Below, piece after piece: positions 24,754-33,628 of a stretch of DNA of 64,000 nucleotides. The notes under the pieces are model-generated. The model was not told the DNA's origin and searched no databases. It was given only the letters and a program-made list of their open reading frames with translations. The stretch is from an uncultured Fibrobacter sp. (GTDB lineage: Bacteria; Fibrobacterota; Fibrobacteria; Fibrobacterales; Fibrobacteraceae). The number at the start of each line of letters is the position of its first letter. Within the stretch, counting starts at the first letter, position 1. The position numbers were made by a program, and so were the translations under genes. The stretch covers positions 1 to 64,000 of the forward strand of contig CAKUWY010000003.1 in the NCBI GenBank assembly GCA_934699585.1. The letters are read 5' to 3'.

Positions 24754-25485
24754 TTATTCGGCACTTGCTGCTTTATCTGAAACCTTTTCGGCTGAGTTGT
24801 TTGCTGTATCTGTTATCTTGTCAGAAACTTTTTCAGCTGTATTTTTTGCAGCATCCGTGGTGTTTTCCACAGCCTTGATAGCAGCATCTTTGGCTGCCTT
24901 TTTCGCGTTCTCGACAGCCTTTTCTGCTTCTTTTTCGGCTGCTTCCTTGGCGGCATCTACGGCGGAATCAGCCATTTCGGTAGCCTTCTTTTCGGCCATG
25001 TCGATGATATCTACCTCTTCAGAGGAGATTCCCATAGTCTCTAGGCTCCACCTATAGGCGCTGTACGAAAGCGCATTGTTGCGGGCGTCCCTGAGTCCGC
25101 CCGAGGCGGGAATCAGGTGGATGATGGTCAGGAACAGGAAACAGAGTATTAGGGCTTTTACAACGCCGAGCCCTGCGCCGAGAAGCCTGTTCACGCCACT
25201 GATGGCGGAATCCTTGACGATGTTATGCAGAAAATGCCCGATGAACGAGAACAGTAAGAAGGGGACCAGAAACCCGACGCAGACACAGATGATTTTTACG
25301 GTCAGTCCGTCGATTTCCAGGTTCGTGGCGATAAAATTACCGATGACATCCGTGGCAAAATAGGCACCTAGCAGGCCTGCCACCCAGGCAACTAGTTTAA
25401 AGATGCTTTTCAGCAGGCCGTGCCACAGCCCGAGCAGGGCGAATAGCGCGATGATGACACAGCAAACAATATCAATCCAGATCAT
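24754..25485 (-). CDS. cvpA: CvpA family membrane protein with helical lysine/alanine-rich tail
   Basis: The protein is 243 aa. The first 145 residues hold four transmembrane helices in the CvpA pattern (IDIVCCVIIALFALLGLWHG, SGVNRLLGAGLGVVKAL). CvpA proteins are linked to colicin V export and envelope stress; the mechanism is unclear. Residues about 165-243 are amphipathic Ala/Lys/Glu/Asp repeats (AEKEAEKAVENAKKAAKDAA, ENTTDAAKNTAEKVSDK) resembling LEA-type 11-mer repeats, which is unusual for this family. It lies 14 bases downstream of the kinase gene, so the pair is probably one unit. Confidence 0.82.
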   Translation of the reverse strand: MIWIDIVCCVIIALFALLGLWHGLLKSIFKLVAWVAGLLGAYFATDVIGNFIATNLEIDGLTVKIICVCVGFLVPFLLFSFIGHFLHNIVKDSAISGVNRLLGAGLGVVKALILCFLFLTIIHLIPASGGLRDARNNALSYSAYRWSLETMGISSEEVDIIDMAEKKATEMADSAVDAAKEAAEKEAEKAVENAKKAAKDAAIKAVENTTDAAKNTAEKVSDKITDTANNSAEKVSDKAASAE

Positions 25486-25499
25486 TTATAAATCTCAAC

Positions 25500-26519
25500 T
25501 TATAGGAAATGAACAAGTATCCAGAGGGCTGCCACTACGACTACTCCCAGGATGGTTCCTGCAATAAAGAATTTCTTAGACCTGTCGGGGACGATTTGCG
25601 GCTCTACCAGGGATTCCTTGCCGTTGAGGGTGGCAAGGACCCATTCGGCCAGGTACGGCTCCATGTGCCTGGGGTAGCCCTTCATGATTTTGGACAAGTC
25701 GTCTGCGGCGTCTGCGGCAGAGAGGTAACGCTTGGATGGGTTCTTGGCCAAAAGCTTGAGGATAACCTTTATCAGAGCCTTGGGAGTCCCTTTGGGGAAA
25801 GCTTCTGCCTTGATGCGGAGCTTCTGGATGCGCTTGAAGGTCTTGGAAAGGTTCTCACCCCGGAAAACGTTTTCGCCCAGGAGCATTTCGGCCCCGATGA
25901 TGCCCATGCTGAACAGGTCCGAAAGGGGAGTGGCGTCTTCGTTTAGGGTCTGCTCCGGACTCATGTAGGCGCCGGTCCCGATCTGGGAGCCTGCAACCGT
26001 GAGCGTCAGGTCGTCTTCGTTCTCTTTTTCGGCGTGGGCGACGCCAAAGTCCAACAGGCGGATGCGACCGTCCTTGTCGATCATCAGGTTCGCAGGCTTC
26101 AGGTCCCTGTGGACAATGCCGTAGCGGTGCACCTCGCTTAAGGCTGTGAGAATCTCGTACAAGATGGAAAGCACCACCCAGAGAGGTGGCTGCTTGCAGC
26201 AGTCCAGCAGTTCCCGGAGGCTCTTGCCCTCTACGAACTCCATGGACAGCGAAAGCTGTCCGTCGCTTTCCTTCCAGAGGGCGTAAGGCTGGATGATGGC
26301 CGGGTGGTTCAGGTGGGCGAGAATTTTCGCTTCTCGCTCGAAACGCAAAATGAAGTCGTCCTGATTCAAAAGGACCTGGCGCATCTGCTTGACCACCACC
26401 ATGCGGTCAAGAGACGGGTCGTGGCAGAGCCACACGTTTCCCATGGCTCCGTGTCCCAGCATTTGTGTGGGCGTGTAGCCACCGATTTTCTTGGGGAGTT
26501 TAGTCTTCGCTTCGGCCAT
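25500..26519 (-). CDS. Membrane-anchored Ser/Thr protein kinase (Hanks type)
   Basis: The protein is 339 aa. The kinase domain spans about 15-275: glycine loop GHGAMGNVW, VVVKQM lysine, catalytic HRDLKPANLM, DFG in RLLDFGVAH, and APE-like MSPEQT. A C-terminal transmembrane helix (about 318-338, FFIAGTILGVVVVAALWILV) leaves the kinase in the cytoplasm, with almost nothing outside. It therefore has no external sensor. Substrates are unknown. It precedes cvpA. Confidence 0.92.
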   Translation of the reverse strand: MAEAKTKLPKKIGGYTPTQMLGHGAMGNVWLCHDPSLDRMVVVKQMRQVLLNQDDFILRFEREAKILAHLNHPAIIQPYALWKESDGQLSLSMEFVEGKSLRELLDCCKQPPLWVVLSILYEILTALSEVHRYGIVHRDLKPANLMIDKDGRIRLLDFGVAHAEKENEDDLTLTVAGSQIGTGAYMSPEQTLNEDATPLSDLFSMGIIGAEMLLGENVFRGENLSKTFKRIQKLRIKAEAFPKGTPKALIKVILKLLAKNPSKRYLSAADAADDLSKIMKGYPRHMEPYLAEWVLATLNGKESLVEPQIVPDRSKKFFIAGTILGVVVVAALWILVHFL

Positions 26520-26668
26520 GGTTCTAAAGATAATATAAGTTCATGAGAATATGTGAAATAAGTAACGAGTTATCAGTCTTCAGTTCTCAGTCTTCAGTAC
26601 AAAATTTGGCGCCAAAGGCGCGACTAAAAGAACTCGCAACTCAAAACTCACTACTCACCACTCACCAC
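26520..26668. repeat. Low-complexity intergenic stretch between nadB and the kinase gene
   Basis: It carries TCTTCAGTTCTCAGTCTTCAG, a GGCGCC-aaa-GGCGC palindrome and ACTCACTACTCACCACTCACC. It belongs to the same degenerate intergenic repeat class as other short blocks here. No gene seen. Confidence 0.5.
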
Positions 26669-28252
26669 TTACTTCTTGTCGCTCAGGTAAATGCTCTGGT
26701 GTTTGGTTTTGGGGCTCGGGTTCGGGTAGTCCAGAATGTAGTGTAGCCCGCGGGATTCGTGCCTGCGGAGAGCTGCGATGAGGATCATTTTGGATACCTG
26801 CAGGGCGTTCTGGAATTCCAGGAAATGGATGTTCTCCGTTTCCTTGTTCTTGATGGCGGCCTGCAGGTCGGCTTCCAGTTCTTCGATGACTTTCAGCCCC
26901 TGGTTCAGGCCCGCTACCGTGCGGACGATTCCGCAGTGGGTCCACATCATGTCTTGTAGAATCTTGCGGCGTTTTTTCCAGTAGGGAGCCTTCGCAAAAC
27001 TGATGAACTGCTTTTTGCCCTTGGGCGGAACAGTCAGCTTGCTTTTCAGAAGACCGCTCTTCTGGATGTCATCGACGGCCCGGAGCGCAAAGACCACGCT
27101 TTCCAGCAGGGAGTTTGATGCCAGCCTGTTTGCCCCGTGGACGCCCGTGGCGGCGACTTCGCCGCAGGCGTACAGGCCCTTGATTTCGGTACGGGACCAG
27201 GTGTCCACCAGTACGCCTCCGCACATGTAATGTGCCGCGGGCACCACGGGAATCCATTCTTTGGTGATGTCGATGCCTGCTTCCAGACACTTGGCGTAGA
27301 TGTTCGGGAAATGGCTCTTGATGTCCTTGGGCGTGCGACCCGAAAGGTCGATGTACATGTGGGGCTTGCCCAGGCGCTGCATCTCGCTGTGGATGGCGCG
27401 GGCCACAATGTCCCGGGGGGCGAGAGAATGGAGCGGGTGCACCTGGTTCATGAACTCTTCGCCCTTGTCGTTCTTCAGGATTCCGCCGAACCCGCGGACG
27501 GCTTCCGAGATCAGGAAGGGCTTCTTTAGGCTGGGCGCATAAAGGCTTGTGGGGTGGAACTGCATGAACTCGATGTCTTGCAGGGCGGCTCCTGCACGGG
27601 CGGCAATGGCCATGCCGTCACCGCAGCTATCCGGCGGGCAGACGGTGTACTGCCAGATGCGGCCTGCGCCGCCTGTAGAAAGCACGGTGGCCTTGGCGTA
27701 GATTTTTTCAATTTCGCCGGTCTTCTGGTGGATGATTTCGGCACCGATGCACTGTTTGGCCTTGCCCGTGCCTTTGCAAATCAAGTCCTTGATGTAGCAG
27801 TTTTCCAGGTAGTCGATGTTCTTCTGCTTGTGGAGCTCGGCCAAGAGGGCACGCATAATCTCCTTGCCGGTAAGGTCTGCGGCATGCAATATGCGGTGGT
27901 GGCTGTGACCACCCTCCAGGTGCAGGTCAAACTGGGTCTTGTCCGTGGGGCTCGGGGTAAAGAGCACGCCCCATTTCACCAGCTGCTTGATGGTGGCAGG
28001 CCCGCTCTTGGTGAGGATGTTCACGGGTTCTTTTTTGCAGAGACCGGCGCCCGCTTCCAGGGTGTCCGCGATATGGAATTCGAACTTGTCCGTCTTTTCG
28101 GTAACGGTGGCGATGCCCCCCTGGGCGTAGTTGGAGGATCCGTCGGGCTTTGCTCCCTTGGTGAGGATAACTACGGAAAGACCCTTTTCGGCGGCATGCA
28201 GGGCGGCGGAAAGGCCCGAAATCCCTGCTCCAAGTACTAGAATGTCGTACAT
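26669..28252 (-). CDS. nadB: L-aspartate oxidase
   Basis: NadB oxidises aspartate to iminoaspartate, the first step of NAD synthesis, using FAD. From ATG 28252 (MYDILVLGAGISGLSAAL) it is 527 aa; the 18-residue upstream extension is poor. FAD-binding GAGISG and SNYAQGGIA, active-site HSHHRILHAAD, FMQFHPTSLY, and HYMCGGVLVD with GLYACGEVAATGVHGANRLA are all as expected. nadA and nadC are not adjacent. It is divergent from the PpiD-like gene. Confidence 0.94.
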   Translation of the reverse strand: MYDILVLGAGISGLSAALHAAEKGLSVVILTKGAKPDGSSNYAQGGIATVTEKTDKFEFHIADTLEAGAGLCKKEPVNILTKSGPATIKQLVKWGVLFTPSPTDKTQFDLHLEGGHSHHRILHAADLTGKEIMRALLAELHKQKNIDYLENCYIKDLICKGTGKAKQCIGAEIIHQKTGEIEKIYAKATVLSTGGAGRIWQYTVCPPDSCGDGMAIAARAGAALQDIEFMQFHPTSLYAPSLKKPFLISEAVRGFGGILKNDKGEEFMNQVHPLHSLAPRDIVARAIHSEMQRLGKPHMYIDLSGRTPKDIKSHFPNIYAKCLEAGIDITKEWIPVVPAAHYMCGGVLVDTWSRTEIKGLYACGEVAATGVHGANRLASNSLLESVVFALRAVDDIQKSGLLKSKLTVPPKGKKQFISFAKAPYWKKRRKILQDMMWTHCGIVRTVAGLNQGLKVIEELEADLQAAIKNKETENIHFLEFQNALQVSKMILIAALRRHESRGLHYILDYPNPSPKTKHQSIYLSDKK

Positions 28253-28404
28253 CTGAACTCCATGACGAAACGCCCCCGATTTTGGGGGATAGACAATAGA
28301 TAGCAATTTTGGGGCTATACGGCTATATTTGTACAGTTTTTAACAGAAACCCGTGTTTTTTTGCTAAATTTTCGCCCGTCAAAATTATTTATGGAGTCAT
28401 CTCT

Positions 28405-30357
28405 ATGTTAACGTGGATTAATGAAAAGGCCAAGTGGGTCATTGTCATTTTTGCTGCCGGTATTGTCGTGGGCCTTCTGGCCATGGACCGCGTGCCCAAC
28501 ACGAACCAGAGCTATCCGGTGGCTATCGTGAATGACCACAAGGTCTCCTATGGTGAATTCGACACCCGCATCAAGAGGATCGTGCAGAACCAGTATCAGG
28601 GCCAGCATCTCGAAGACGAACAGTATGCCCAGCTCCGTTCCGAAGTGTTCCGTTCCTTTGTGCGTCAGGTCATGATGGAAGGCATCTACGAAGACGCCGA
28701 GCTGCGTGCTTCTGTGGCCGAACTCAAGAGCGAATTCAAGAACAATCCCGATGCCATCCGTGCCCGTCTGGTGCAAGAGGCCCAGAGCCGTCTGTACGCT
28801 ATCCAGCAGCAGGCCACTTCCCAAGAAGACCTGATGCAGCGTTCCCAGGCCTACATCGCCTCTCTCCCCAAGTTCCTGGTGGACACCAACTTCAACAAGG
28901 CCGAATTCGACGCCTGGCTCGAGACTCCCCAGGCTTTCCAGTGGGGCGTGATGCTCCAGTTCGAAGAAGACCTGAAGAACGCCACCATTCCTTCCCGTCA
29001 ACTGCAGGTGCTGGTCGGGGCTTCGGTGCACCCCACCTCTCTTGAATCCAAGTGGAACGTGGACCGCCGCATGACGGATTACGACATGGACGTGGCCTAT
29101 GTCAATGCAAGCGACTTCGCCGTAGAAGAAGCCACTATCGACAGCGCCATGGTCAAGGGCTATTTCAACGCCCATGTGGATAGCTTCTTTGTAGAAAAGG
29201 ACGAGGTCCTCTTTGATTACGTGAAGCTCCCCGTGGCCGCTACCGACGCCGATGACGAACGCATCCGCGAATATGCCATGACGCTTTACTACCAGCTTTC
29301 CGATACGTCTTCTACCGCCAACTTCGAAGACATGGCCCGCATTTCTTCCGAAGATCCGGGCAGCGCCGAAAACGGCGGCATGCTCTCCCAAGAAGCCGGT
29401 CACGGAGCATTTGTCGAAGAATTCGAGAAGGCCGCCTTGGCCCTGGATTCTGGCGCTATTTCTGAACCGGTCAAGACCCGCTTCGGCTACCACATTATCA
29501 AGAGCTACGGCAAGACTACTGACTCTACCGGTGCGGTTTCTGCCAAGGTGGGCCATATCCTCCTGGTGGTGAACGCCTCCTCTGAAACTGTAGATAGCCT
29601 CGAAAACGTTCTCTCCGGAATCAAGACCGACATGGCCGCCGGCAAGTCCTTTGCCGATGCCGCCAAGGATCGTAACCTTACGGTGGAACGCTCTGAATGG
29701 GTTGGCCCCGGCGACAACATTGCCGCCCTCGGCTACCTAAAGGGACTGACCTCCTTTGCCTGGCCCAACGAAAACCTTTCCGAAGACGTGGGCGATGTCT
29801 CTCCGGTTCTCAAGAACAACCAGTGGGTTGTGGTGGCCACCAAGGCCAAGGAACTCAAGGCCGGCGAGCGTGACGTGAGCGTTTACTACGACGCAATCAA
29901 GAAGAACCTGCTCAAGAAGAAGAGCGCTGCCGCTGCAGCCGCCTACCTGACCTCCATGGCCGACAAGGTGAAGGCCTGGGCTCCGGCTGATTCTGCCGCC
30001 GACTCTACGGCTGTAAGTGCTCCTGCCGAAATCGAAAAGGTAAAGATTGAATCCAAGAGCGCTTCTGTGGAAGGTTTCATTCCGGGCTTCGGCTATGCTA
30101 ACCCGAATGTGGCCAAGGTGCTCAAGAACCAGAAAGAAGGCGAATGGGGCCCTGTGGTGGAAACCGACAACGGTGCCGTGATGATCAAGGTCAAGTCCAA
30201 GAAGGCTGTGGACCAGGCCGCTCTCGAAACCGCCATCAAGGACGACAAGGACAACGCTGCCCGCTTCACCTCCATGACGGCTTTCAGCCAGTACGTGGGT
30301 GACCTGGAAAAGGCAACGCCTGTGGTGAACAACCTGGACCTGTTCTACAAGGACTAG
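28405..30357 (+). CDS. PpiD/SurA-like periplasmic peptidyl-prolyl isomerase
   Basis: A membrane-anchored folding factor for exported proteins. From ATG 28405 (MLTWINEKAKWVIVIFAAG), with GGAG 8 bases before, it is 650 aa; the 32-residue upstream extension is not needed. One N-terminal transmembrane helix (about 10-30) is followed by a SurA-N-like helical domain. A parvulin domain follows at about 290-390 (EDPGSAENGGMLSQEAGHGA, FGYHIIKSYG). A second degenerate PPIase-like region follows to the C-terminus. Overall layout is that of PpiD. A strong terminator follows at 30390. Confidence 0.88.
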   Translation: MLTWINEKAKWVIVIFAAGIVVGLLAMDRVPNTNQSYPVAIVNDHKVSYGEFDTRIKRIVQNQYQGQHLEDEQYAQLRSEVFRSFVRQVMMEGIYEDAELRASVAELKSEFKNNPDAIRARLVQEAQSRLYAIQQQATSQEDLMQRSQAYIASLPKFLVDTNFNKAEFDAWLETPQAFQWGVMLQFEEDLKNATIPSRQLQVLVGASVHPTSLESKWNVDRRMTDYDMDVAYVNASDFAVEEATIDSAMVKGYFNAHVDSFFVEKDEVLFDYVKLPVAATDADDERIREYAMTLYYQLSDTSSTANFEDMARISSEDPGSAENGGMLSQEAGHGAFVEEFEKAALALDSGAISEPVKTRFGYHIIKSYGKTTDSTGAVSAKVGHILLVVNASSETVDSLENVLSGIKTDMAAGKSFADAAKDRNLTVERSEWVGPGDNIAALGYLKGLTSFAWPNENLSEDVGDVSPVLKNNQWVVVATKAKELKAGERDVSVYYDAIKKNLLKKKSAAAAAAYLTSMADKVKAWAPADSAADSTAVSAPAEIEKVKIESKSASVEGFIPGFGYANPNVAKVLKNQKEGEWGPVVETDNGAVMIKVKSKKAVDQAALETAIKDDKDNAARFTSMTAFSQYVGDLEKATPVVNNLDLFYKD

Positions 30358-30389
30358 TTGCACAGCGTTGTTAAGCCCGAACAAATTTT

Positions 30390-30420
30390 GCCACCTGCAG
30401 ATGCGGGTGGCTTTTTCTTT
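30390..30420 (+). terminator. Rho-independent terminator after the PpiD-like gene
   Basis: GCCACCTGC-agat-GCGGGTGGC forms a 9-bp stem (one G-T pair) followed by TTTTTCTTT. Confidence 0.9.
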
Positions 30421-30436
30421 GTGCCGCTTTTTTTCG

Positions 30437-30474
30437 GAAAAAAGAAAACCGACACACCTTTGTGATGTGCCGGT
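30437..30474 (-). terminator. Rho-independent terminator after tRNA-Glu
   Basis: On the minus strand ACCGGCACATC and GTGTGTCGGT form a stem, followed by TTTTCTTTTTTC. It lies 7 bases past the tRNA 3' end. Confidence 0.8.
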
Positions 30475-30480
30475 CTTTTA

Positions 30481-30553
30481 TACCCCCAAGCGGACTCGAA
30501 CCGCTGTTGCGGGAATGAGAATCCCGAGTCCTGGGCCACTAGACGATGGGGGC
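30481..30553 (-). tRNA. tRNA-Glu (CTC)
   Basis: The minus strand folds as a full cloverleaf. The acceptor is GCCCCCA/TGGGGGT with a G-T first pair. The D arm is GTCTAGTGGCCCAGGAC, the anticodon stem CGGGA/TCCCG with loop TTCTCAT (anticodon CTC), and the T arm AGCGG-TTCGAGT-CCGCT. The discriminator is A, and CCA is not encoded. A TATATATT -10-like box lies just upstream, at 30564-30573. Confidence 0.95.
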
Positions 30554-30575
30554 GAGCGAATCAAATATATAAAAA

Positions 30576-30604
30576 TCCGCCCAGATTTAAAGGCTCCGGG
30601 CGGA
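30576..30604 (-). terminator. Rho-independent terminator after fabZ
   Basis: On the minus strand TCCGCCC and GGGCGGA close a 15-base loop, followed by TTTTTATAT. It lies about 30 bases past the fabZ stop, and the T-run merges with the -10 box of tRNA-Glu. Confidence 0.8.
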
Positions 30605-30633
30605 ATCTTTTTGAGATTTTTTGGAAAGTCCTG

Positions 30634-31125
30634 CTAGACCATGGCGGCGCTGAAATCCGCCTTGGTGCAGAGGGTTTCTTTGCCCTCGGCATCGACGGTG
30701 TAGAGCTCGCCGCTGTACTTGAAAATGCCGTGGCGGGCCATGACCAGCTTGGCCTTCAAAACGATTTCGGCAGGGGGGATTACCGGTGCGCGGAAACGGC
30801 AGTTTTCTACGCCCATAAAGGCGGGACGCTTGCCCGTAGTTTCCGCTTCGCGGCCGATCATGGTCAAAAGCGTTGCCGCCTGTGCCATGGATTCAATCTG
30901 GATGACGCCGGGGAGTACGGGGTTTCCGGGGAAATGCCCCTTCAGGAATCCTTCTTCGCCGGTCAGGTGCCACTTGCCTACGATTTCCATGTTCTCGGCA
31001 TCGAGGCTGAGAATTTCGTCAACGAAGGCGAAGGGCGCTTTTTGCGGCAAGATACCGTGGATTGTGTCGGCCTCGTAGAGGATTCCGTCTTTGTTTGATT
31101 TGGGTAATGATTCGAGTAGGGACAT
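30634..31125 (-). CDS. fabZ: 3-hydroxyacyl-ACP dehydratase
   Basis: FabZ dehydrates 3-hydroxyacyl-ACP in fatty-acid elongation. The protein is 163 aa. The hot-dog fold signature is clear: catalytic His64 and Glu78 in GHFPGNPVLPGVIQIESMAQ, preceded by ILPQKAPFAFVDEI. The gene stands alone, with its own terminator, rather than in the common lpxA/lpxC cluster. Confidence 0.94.
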   Translation of the reverse strand: MSLLESLPKSNKDGILYEADTIHGILPQKAPFAFVDEILSLDAENMEIVGKWHLTGEEGFLKGHFPGNPVLPGVIQIESMAQAATLLTMIGREAETTGKRPAFMGVENCRFRAPVIPPAEIVLKAKLVMARHGIFKYSGELYTVDAEGKETLCTKADFSAAMV

Positions 31126-31139
31126 TTTTTCTCCATATA

Positions 31140-31168
31140 CGTCATTCCGGGCTTGACCCGGAATCTGG
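31140..31168. repeat. Short palindromic intergenic repeat
   Basis: CGTCATTCCGGG-cttga-CCCGGAAT is the same palindrome family as the units near 36997-37132 and 37496-37556. It lies between putP and fabZ. Confidence 0.75.
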
Positions 31169-31173
31169 TTTGT

Positions 31174-32715
31174 TTAAAGCTTAAGTGTTGAAAGACGGGT
31201 GTGTTCCACCTGGTCGAACTCATCTTGAATTTCCTTGCTGGGAGCCTTCGTGCAGAGGCTCACCATCACGATGGTCACAAAGCTCAAGACGAAGCCGGGC
31301 ACCAGTTCGTAAATCTGGAAGATTTCGGCAGGGAAGCTGGAGAGGTAGAATTTCCACACGAAGGTGGTGATGCCGCCCACCAGCATGCCGGCGATGGCGG
31401 CGGGGAGGGTAGTACGCTTCCAGAAGAGGGCGAGGAGCATAATCGGGCCGAAGGTGGCACCGAAACCGCCCCAGGCGAAGCTCACCAAGCTCATGACCAC
31501 ATCCAAGAAACTCTTGCCGTGCTTCACCCCGTCGGCGCTGGGTGCGCCCTGCATGGCCACGATGACGGCAATAATGGTGATAGCCACCACCACGCCACGG
31601 CTGACCCACATGACTTCCTTATTAGAAGCATTCTTGCGGAACAGGTGCTTGTAAAGGTCGTTACTGAAGGCAGAAGCCGATACCAGCAGCTGGGAGTCGG
31701 CGGTACTCATGATGGCGGCGAGTATTGCGGCCATCAAGATGGCGGCAATGGCCGGGTGGCAAAGAACCTGGCAGAGGATCATGAAGATGCGTTCAGGGTC
31801 GTCCACCTTGATGCCGTGGGCTTCTACATAGTAGCGGCCAAGGAGGGCAATCATGATGACGGCACCCAGGCAGATGGTGACCCAGGTCATGGCAATACGG
31901 CGGGAATGCTTGATTTCTTCGGCTTCCTTGATGCTCATGAAACGAACCAGAATATGGGGCATGCCAAAGTAGCCGAGGCCCCAGGCCAGGCTAGAAATCA
32001 GGGCGATAAGGCCGATGGACTTGCCGGTGGTGGCGTTGGTGAATAGGCTCATCAGATAGGGGTTCTGGGCGTTCACCGCGTCCATGGTAGAGGCAAATCC
32101 GCCAGAGCCGCTCATGATAATCAAGGGGATGGCGACCACGGCCACAAGCATCATCATGGCCTGGATAAAGTCAGTCCAGCACACCGCAAAGAAGCCGCCC
32201 ATGAAGGTGTAGCTCACCACGACTACAGCCCCAAGAATCAGGCCCGAGGTGTAGTTCATGCCGAAGATGGTACCGAACAGTTTAGCGCTGGCCACAAAGC
32301 CAGACACCGTATAGAATAAGAAGAAGACAAGGATAAAGATAGAAGCAATCACGCGGATGATGCCCTTGTTGTCGCGGAAACGGTTAGAAAAAAAGTCGGG
32401 GAGGGTGATGGAATCGCCGCAGAAGTGGCTGTACTTGCGGAGGCGCTTGCCTACGATTTTCCAGTTGAAATAGGTGCCGATGACAAGGCCGATACCGATC
32501 CAGGCTTCGGAGAAACCGCTCACGAAGATAGCGCCGGGAAGCCCCATCAGGAGCCAGCCGCTCATGTCGGAGGCCTGGGCGGACATGGCCACCACCCACT
32601 TGTTCATTCCACGGTTGCCCAGGTAGTAGGCGTTCAGGCTGTTGGCCTTCTTGGAAAAGTAAAAACCGATGCCGAGCATCATCAACAGGTACAGGATAAA
32701 AACGGTAATGACCAT
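31174..32715 (-). CDS. putP: Sodium/proline symporter
   Basis: An inner-membrane Na+-coupled transporter of the SSS family. From ATG 32715 (MVITVFILYLLMMLGIGFYF) it is 513 aa with about 13 transmembrane helices. SDMSGWLLMGLPGAIFVSG and the conserved SFAWGGFGATFGPIML match PutP. The frame could begin 10 codons earlier at a TTG, but GGAG lies between that codon and the ATG. Substrate proline is the family expectation, not proven here. Confidence 0.92.
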   Translation of the reverse strand: MVITVFILYLLMMLGIGFYFSKKANSLNAYYLGNRGMNKWVVAMSAQASDMSGWLLMGLPGAIFVSGFSEAWIGIGLVIGTYFNWKIVGKRLRKYSHFCGDSITLPDFFSNRFRDNKGIIRVIASIFILVFFLFYTVSGFVASAKLFGTIFGMNYTSGLILGAVVVVSYTFMGGFFAVCWTDFIQAMMMLVAVVAIPLIIMSGSGGFASTMDAVNAQNPYLMSLFTNATTGKSIGLIALISSLAWGLGYFGMPHILVRFMSIKEAEEIKHSRRIAMTWVTICLGAVIMIALLGRYYVEAHGIKVDDPERIFMILCQVLCHPAIAAILMAAILAAIMSTADSQLLVSASAFSNDLYKHLFRKNASNKEVMWVSRGVVVAITIIAVIVAMQGAPSADGVKHGKSFLDVVMSLVSFAWGGFGATFGPIMLLALFWKRTTLPAAIAGMLVGGITTFVWKFYLSSFPAEIFQIYELVPGFVLSFVTIVMVSLCTKAPSKEIQDEFDQVEHTRLSTLKL

Positions 32716-32797
32716 TTGAAGTCGTACTCCTTTTGTTTTCTTCAAAATTAAAAATTTTCGGCGGTTTCTTTATTTATATTCTGGTCAAATTGGAAAA

Positions 32798-33556
32798 ATG
32801 CCGATGAAATATGGTGAAATTGTCCAGGGCGAGTTCTTGGAGCGGCCAAACCGCTTTATCGCCCACGTGAAAATCGACGGCGTAAAGACGATAGTCCACG
32901 TGAAGAACACGGGACGCTGTCGTGAACTGTTGCAGCCCGGCGTGAAAGTCTTTCTGGAAAAGTCAAAAAATCCGGAACGCAAGACGCCCTACGACCTGGT
33001 GACGGTGGAAAAGGTCACTCCCCGCGGGAAAATCCTGGTGAACATGGACAGTCAGGCCCCTAACAAGGTGGCCGCCGAATGGATTCGTTCCAACCGGGAA
33101 CGCTTTCCGGAGATTACCTTCCTAAAGCCGGAATACACCTTCGGGAATTCCCGCTTCGATTTTTACATCGAATATCGGGGAGCGGGGAAGACCAGGGCGC
33201 AGAAAGCGCGACTCCACAAGATGTTCCTGGAAGTAAAAGGCGTGACTCTGGAATACGACGGTTCTGCCTCTTTCCCCGACGCTCCGACGGAGCGGGGCGT
33301 CAAGCACCTGCGGGAACTTGCCCGCATTCTTGAGACCCGAACATCTGCAGACGACGGAACACCTTACGAATGCGGCGTGCTGTTTCTGGTCCAGATGAAG
33401 GGCTGCCACCGCTTTGGACCCGACGAAAAAATCCATCCGGAGTTCGCGGGAGCCCTGCGAGACGCCCGAGACGCAGGTGTGGAAGTTTTCGTGGTGGACT
33501 GCAAGGTGACTCCGAAGACGGTTACCGCCGACAAGCCCGTGCCGCTAGTGCTTTAA
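32798..33556 (+). CDS. sfsA: SfsA-family nuclease
   Basis: SfsA was first described as a sugar-fermentation regulator and is now regarded as a nuclease-fold protein. The protein is 252 aa. Typical blocks: FLERPNRFIAHVKIDG, VHVKNTGRCRELL, EVKGVTLE, FPDAPTERGVKHLRELA, and FGPDEKIHPEFAGALRDA. It is divergent from putP. A TATATT box at 32775-32780 lies 17 bases before the ATG; a second in-frame ATG follows at 32804. Confidence 0.93.
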   Translation: MPMKYGEIVQGEFLERPNRFIAHVKIDGVKTIVHVKNTGRCRELLQPGVKVFLEKSKNPERKTPYDLVTVEKVTPRGKILVNMDSQAPNKVAAEWIRSNRERFPEITFLKPEYTFGNSRFDFYIEYRGAGKTRAQKARLHKMFLEVKGVTLEYDGSASFPDAPTERGVKHLRELARILETRTSADDGTPYECGVLFLVQMKGCHRFGPDEKIHPEFAGALRDARDAGVEVFVVDCKVTPKTVTADKPVPLVL

Positions 33557-33588
33557 TAACTATCGAGTTCCATTTATCAAGATAATCA

Positions 33589-33619
33589 TTGACAATTCTT
33601 TTTCTCCAATTACTATAAT
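33589..33619 (+). promoter_or_regulatory. Sigma-70-type promoter of the primase-like gene
   Basis: TTGACA (33589-33594) and TATAAT (33614-33619) are both perfect, with a 19-bp spacer. The start of transcription would fall about 3 bases before the ATG at 33629, with no room for a Shine-Dalgarno. Confidence 0.65.
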
Positions 33620-33628
33620 TCCCTTTAG

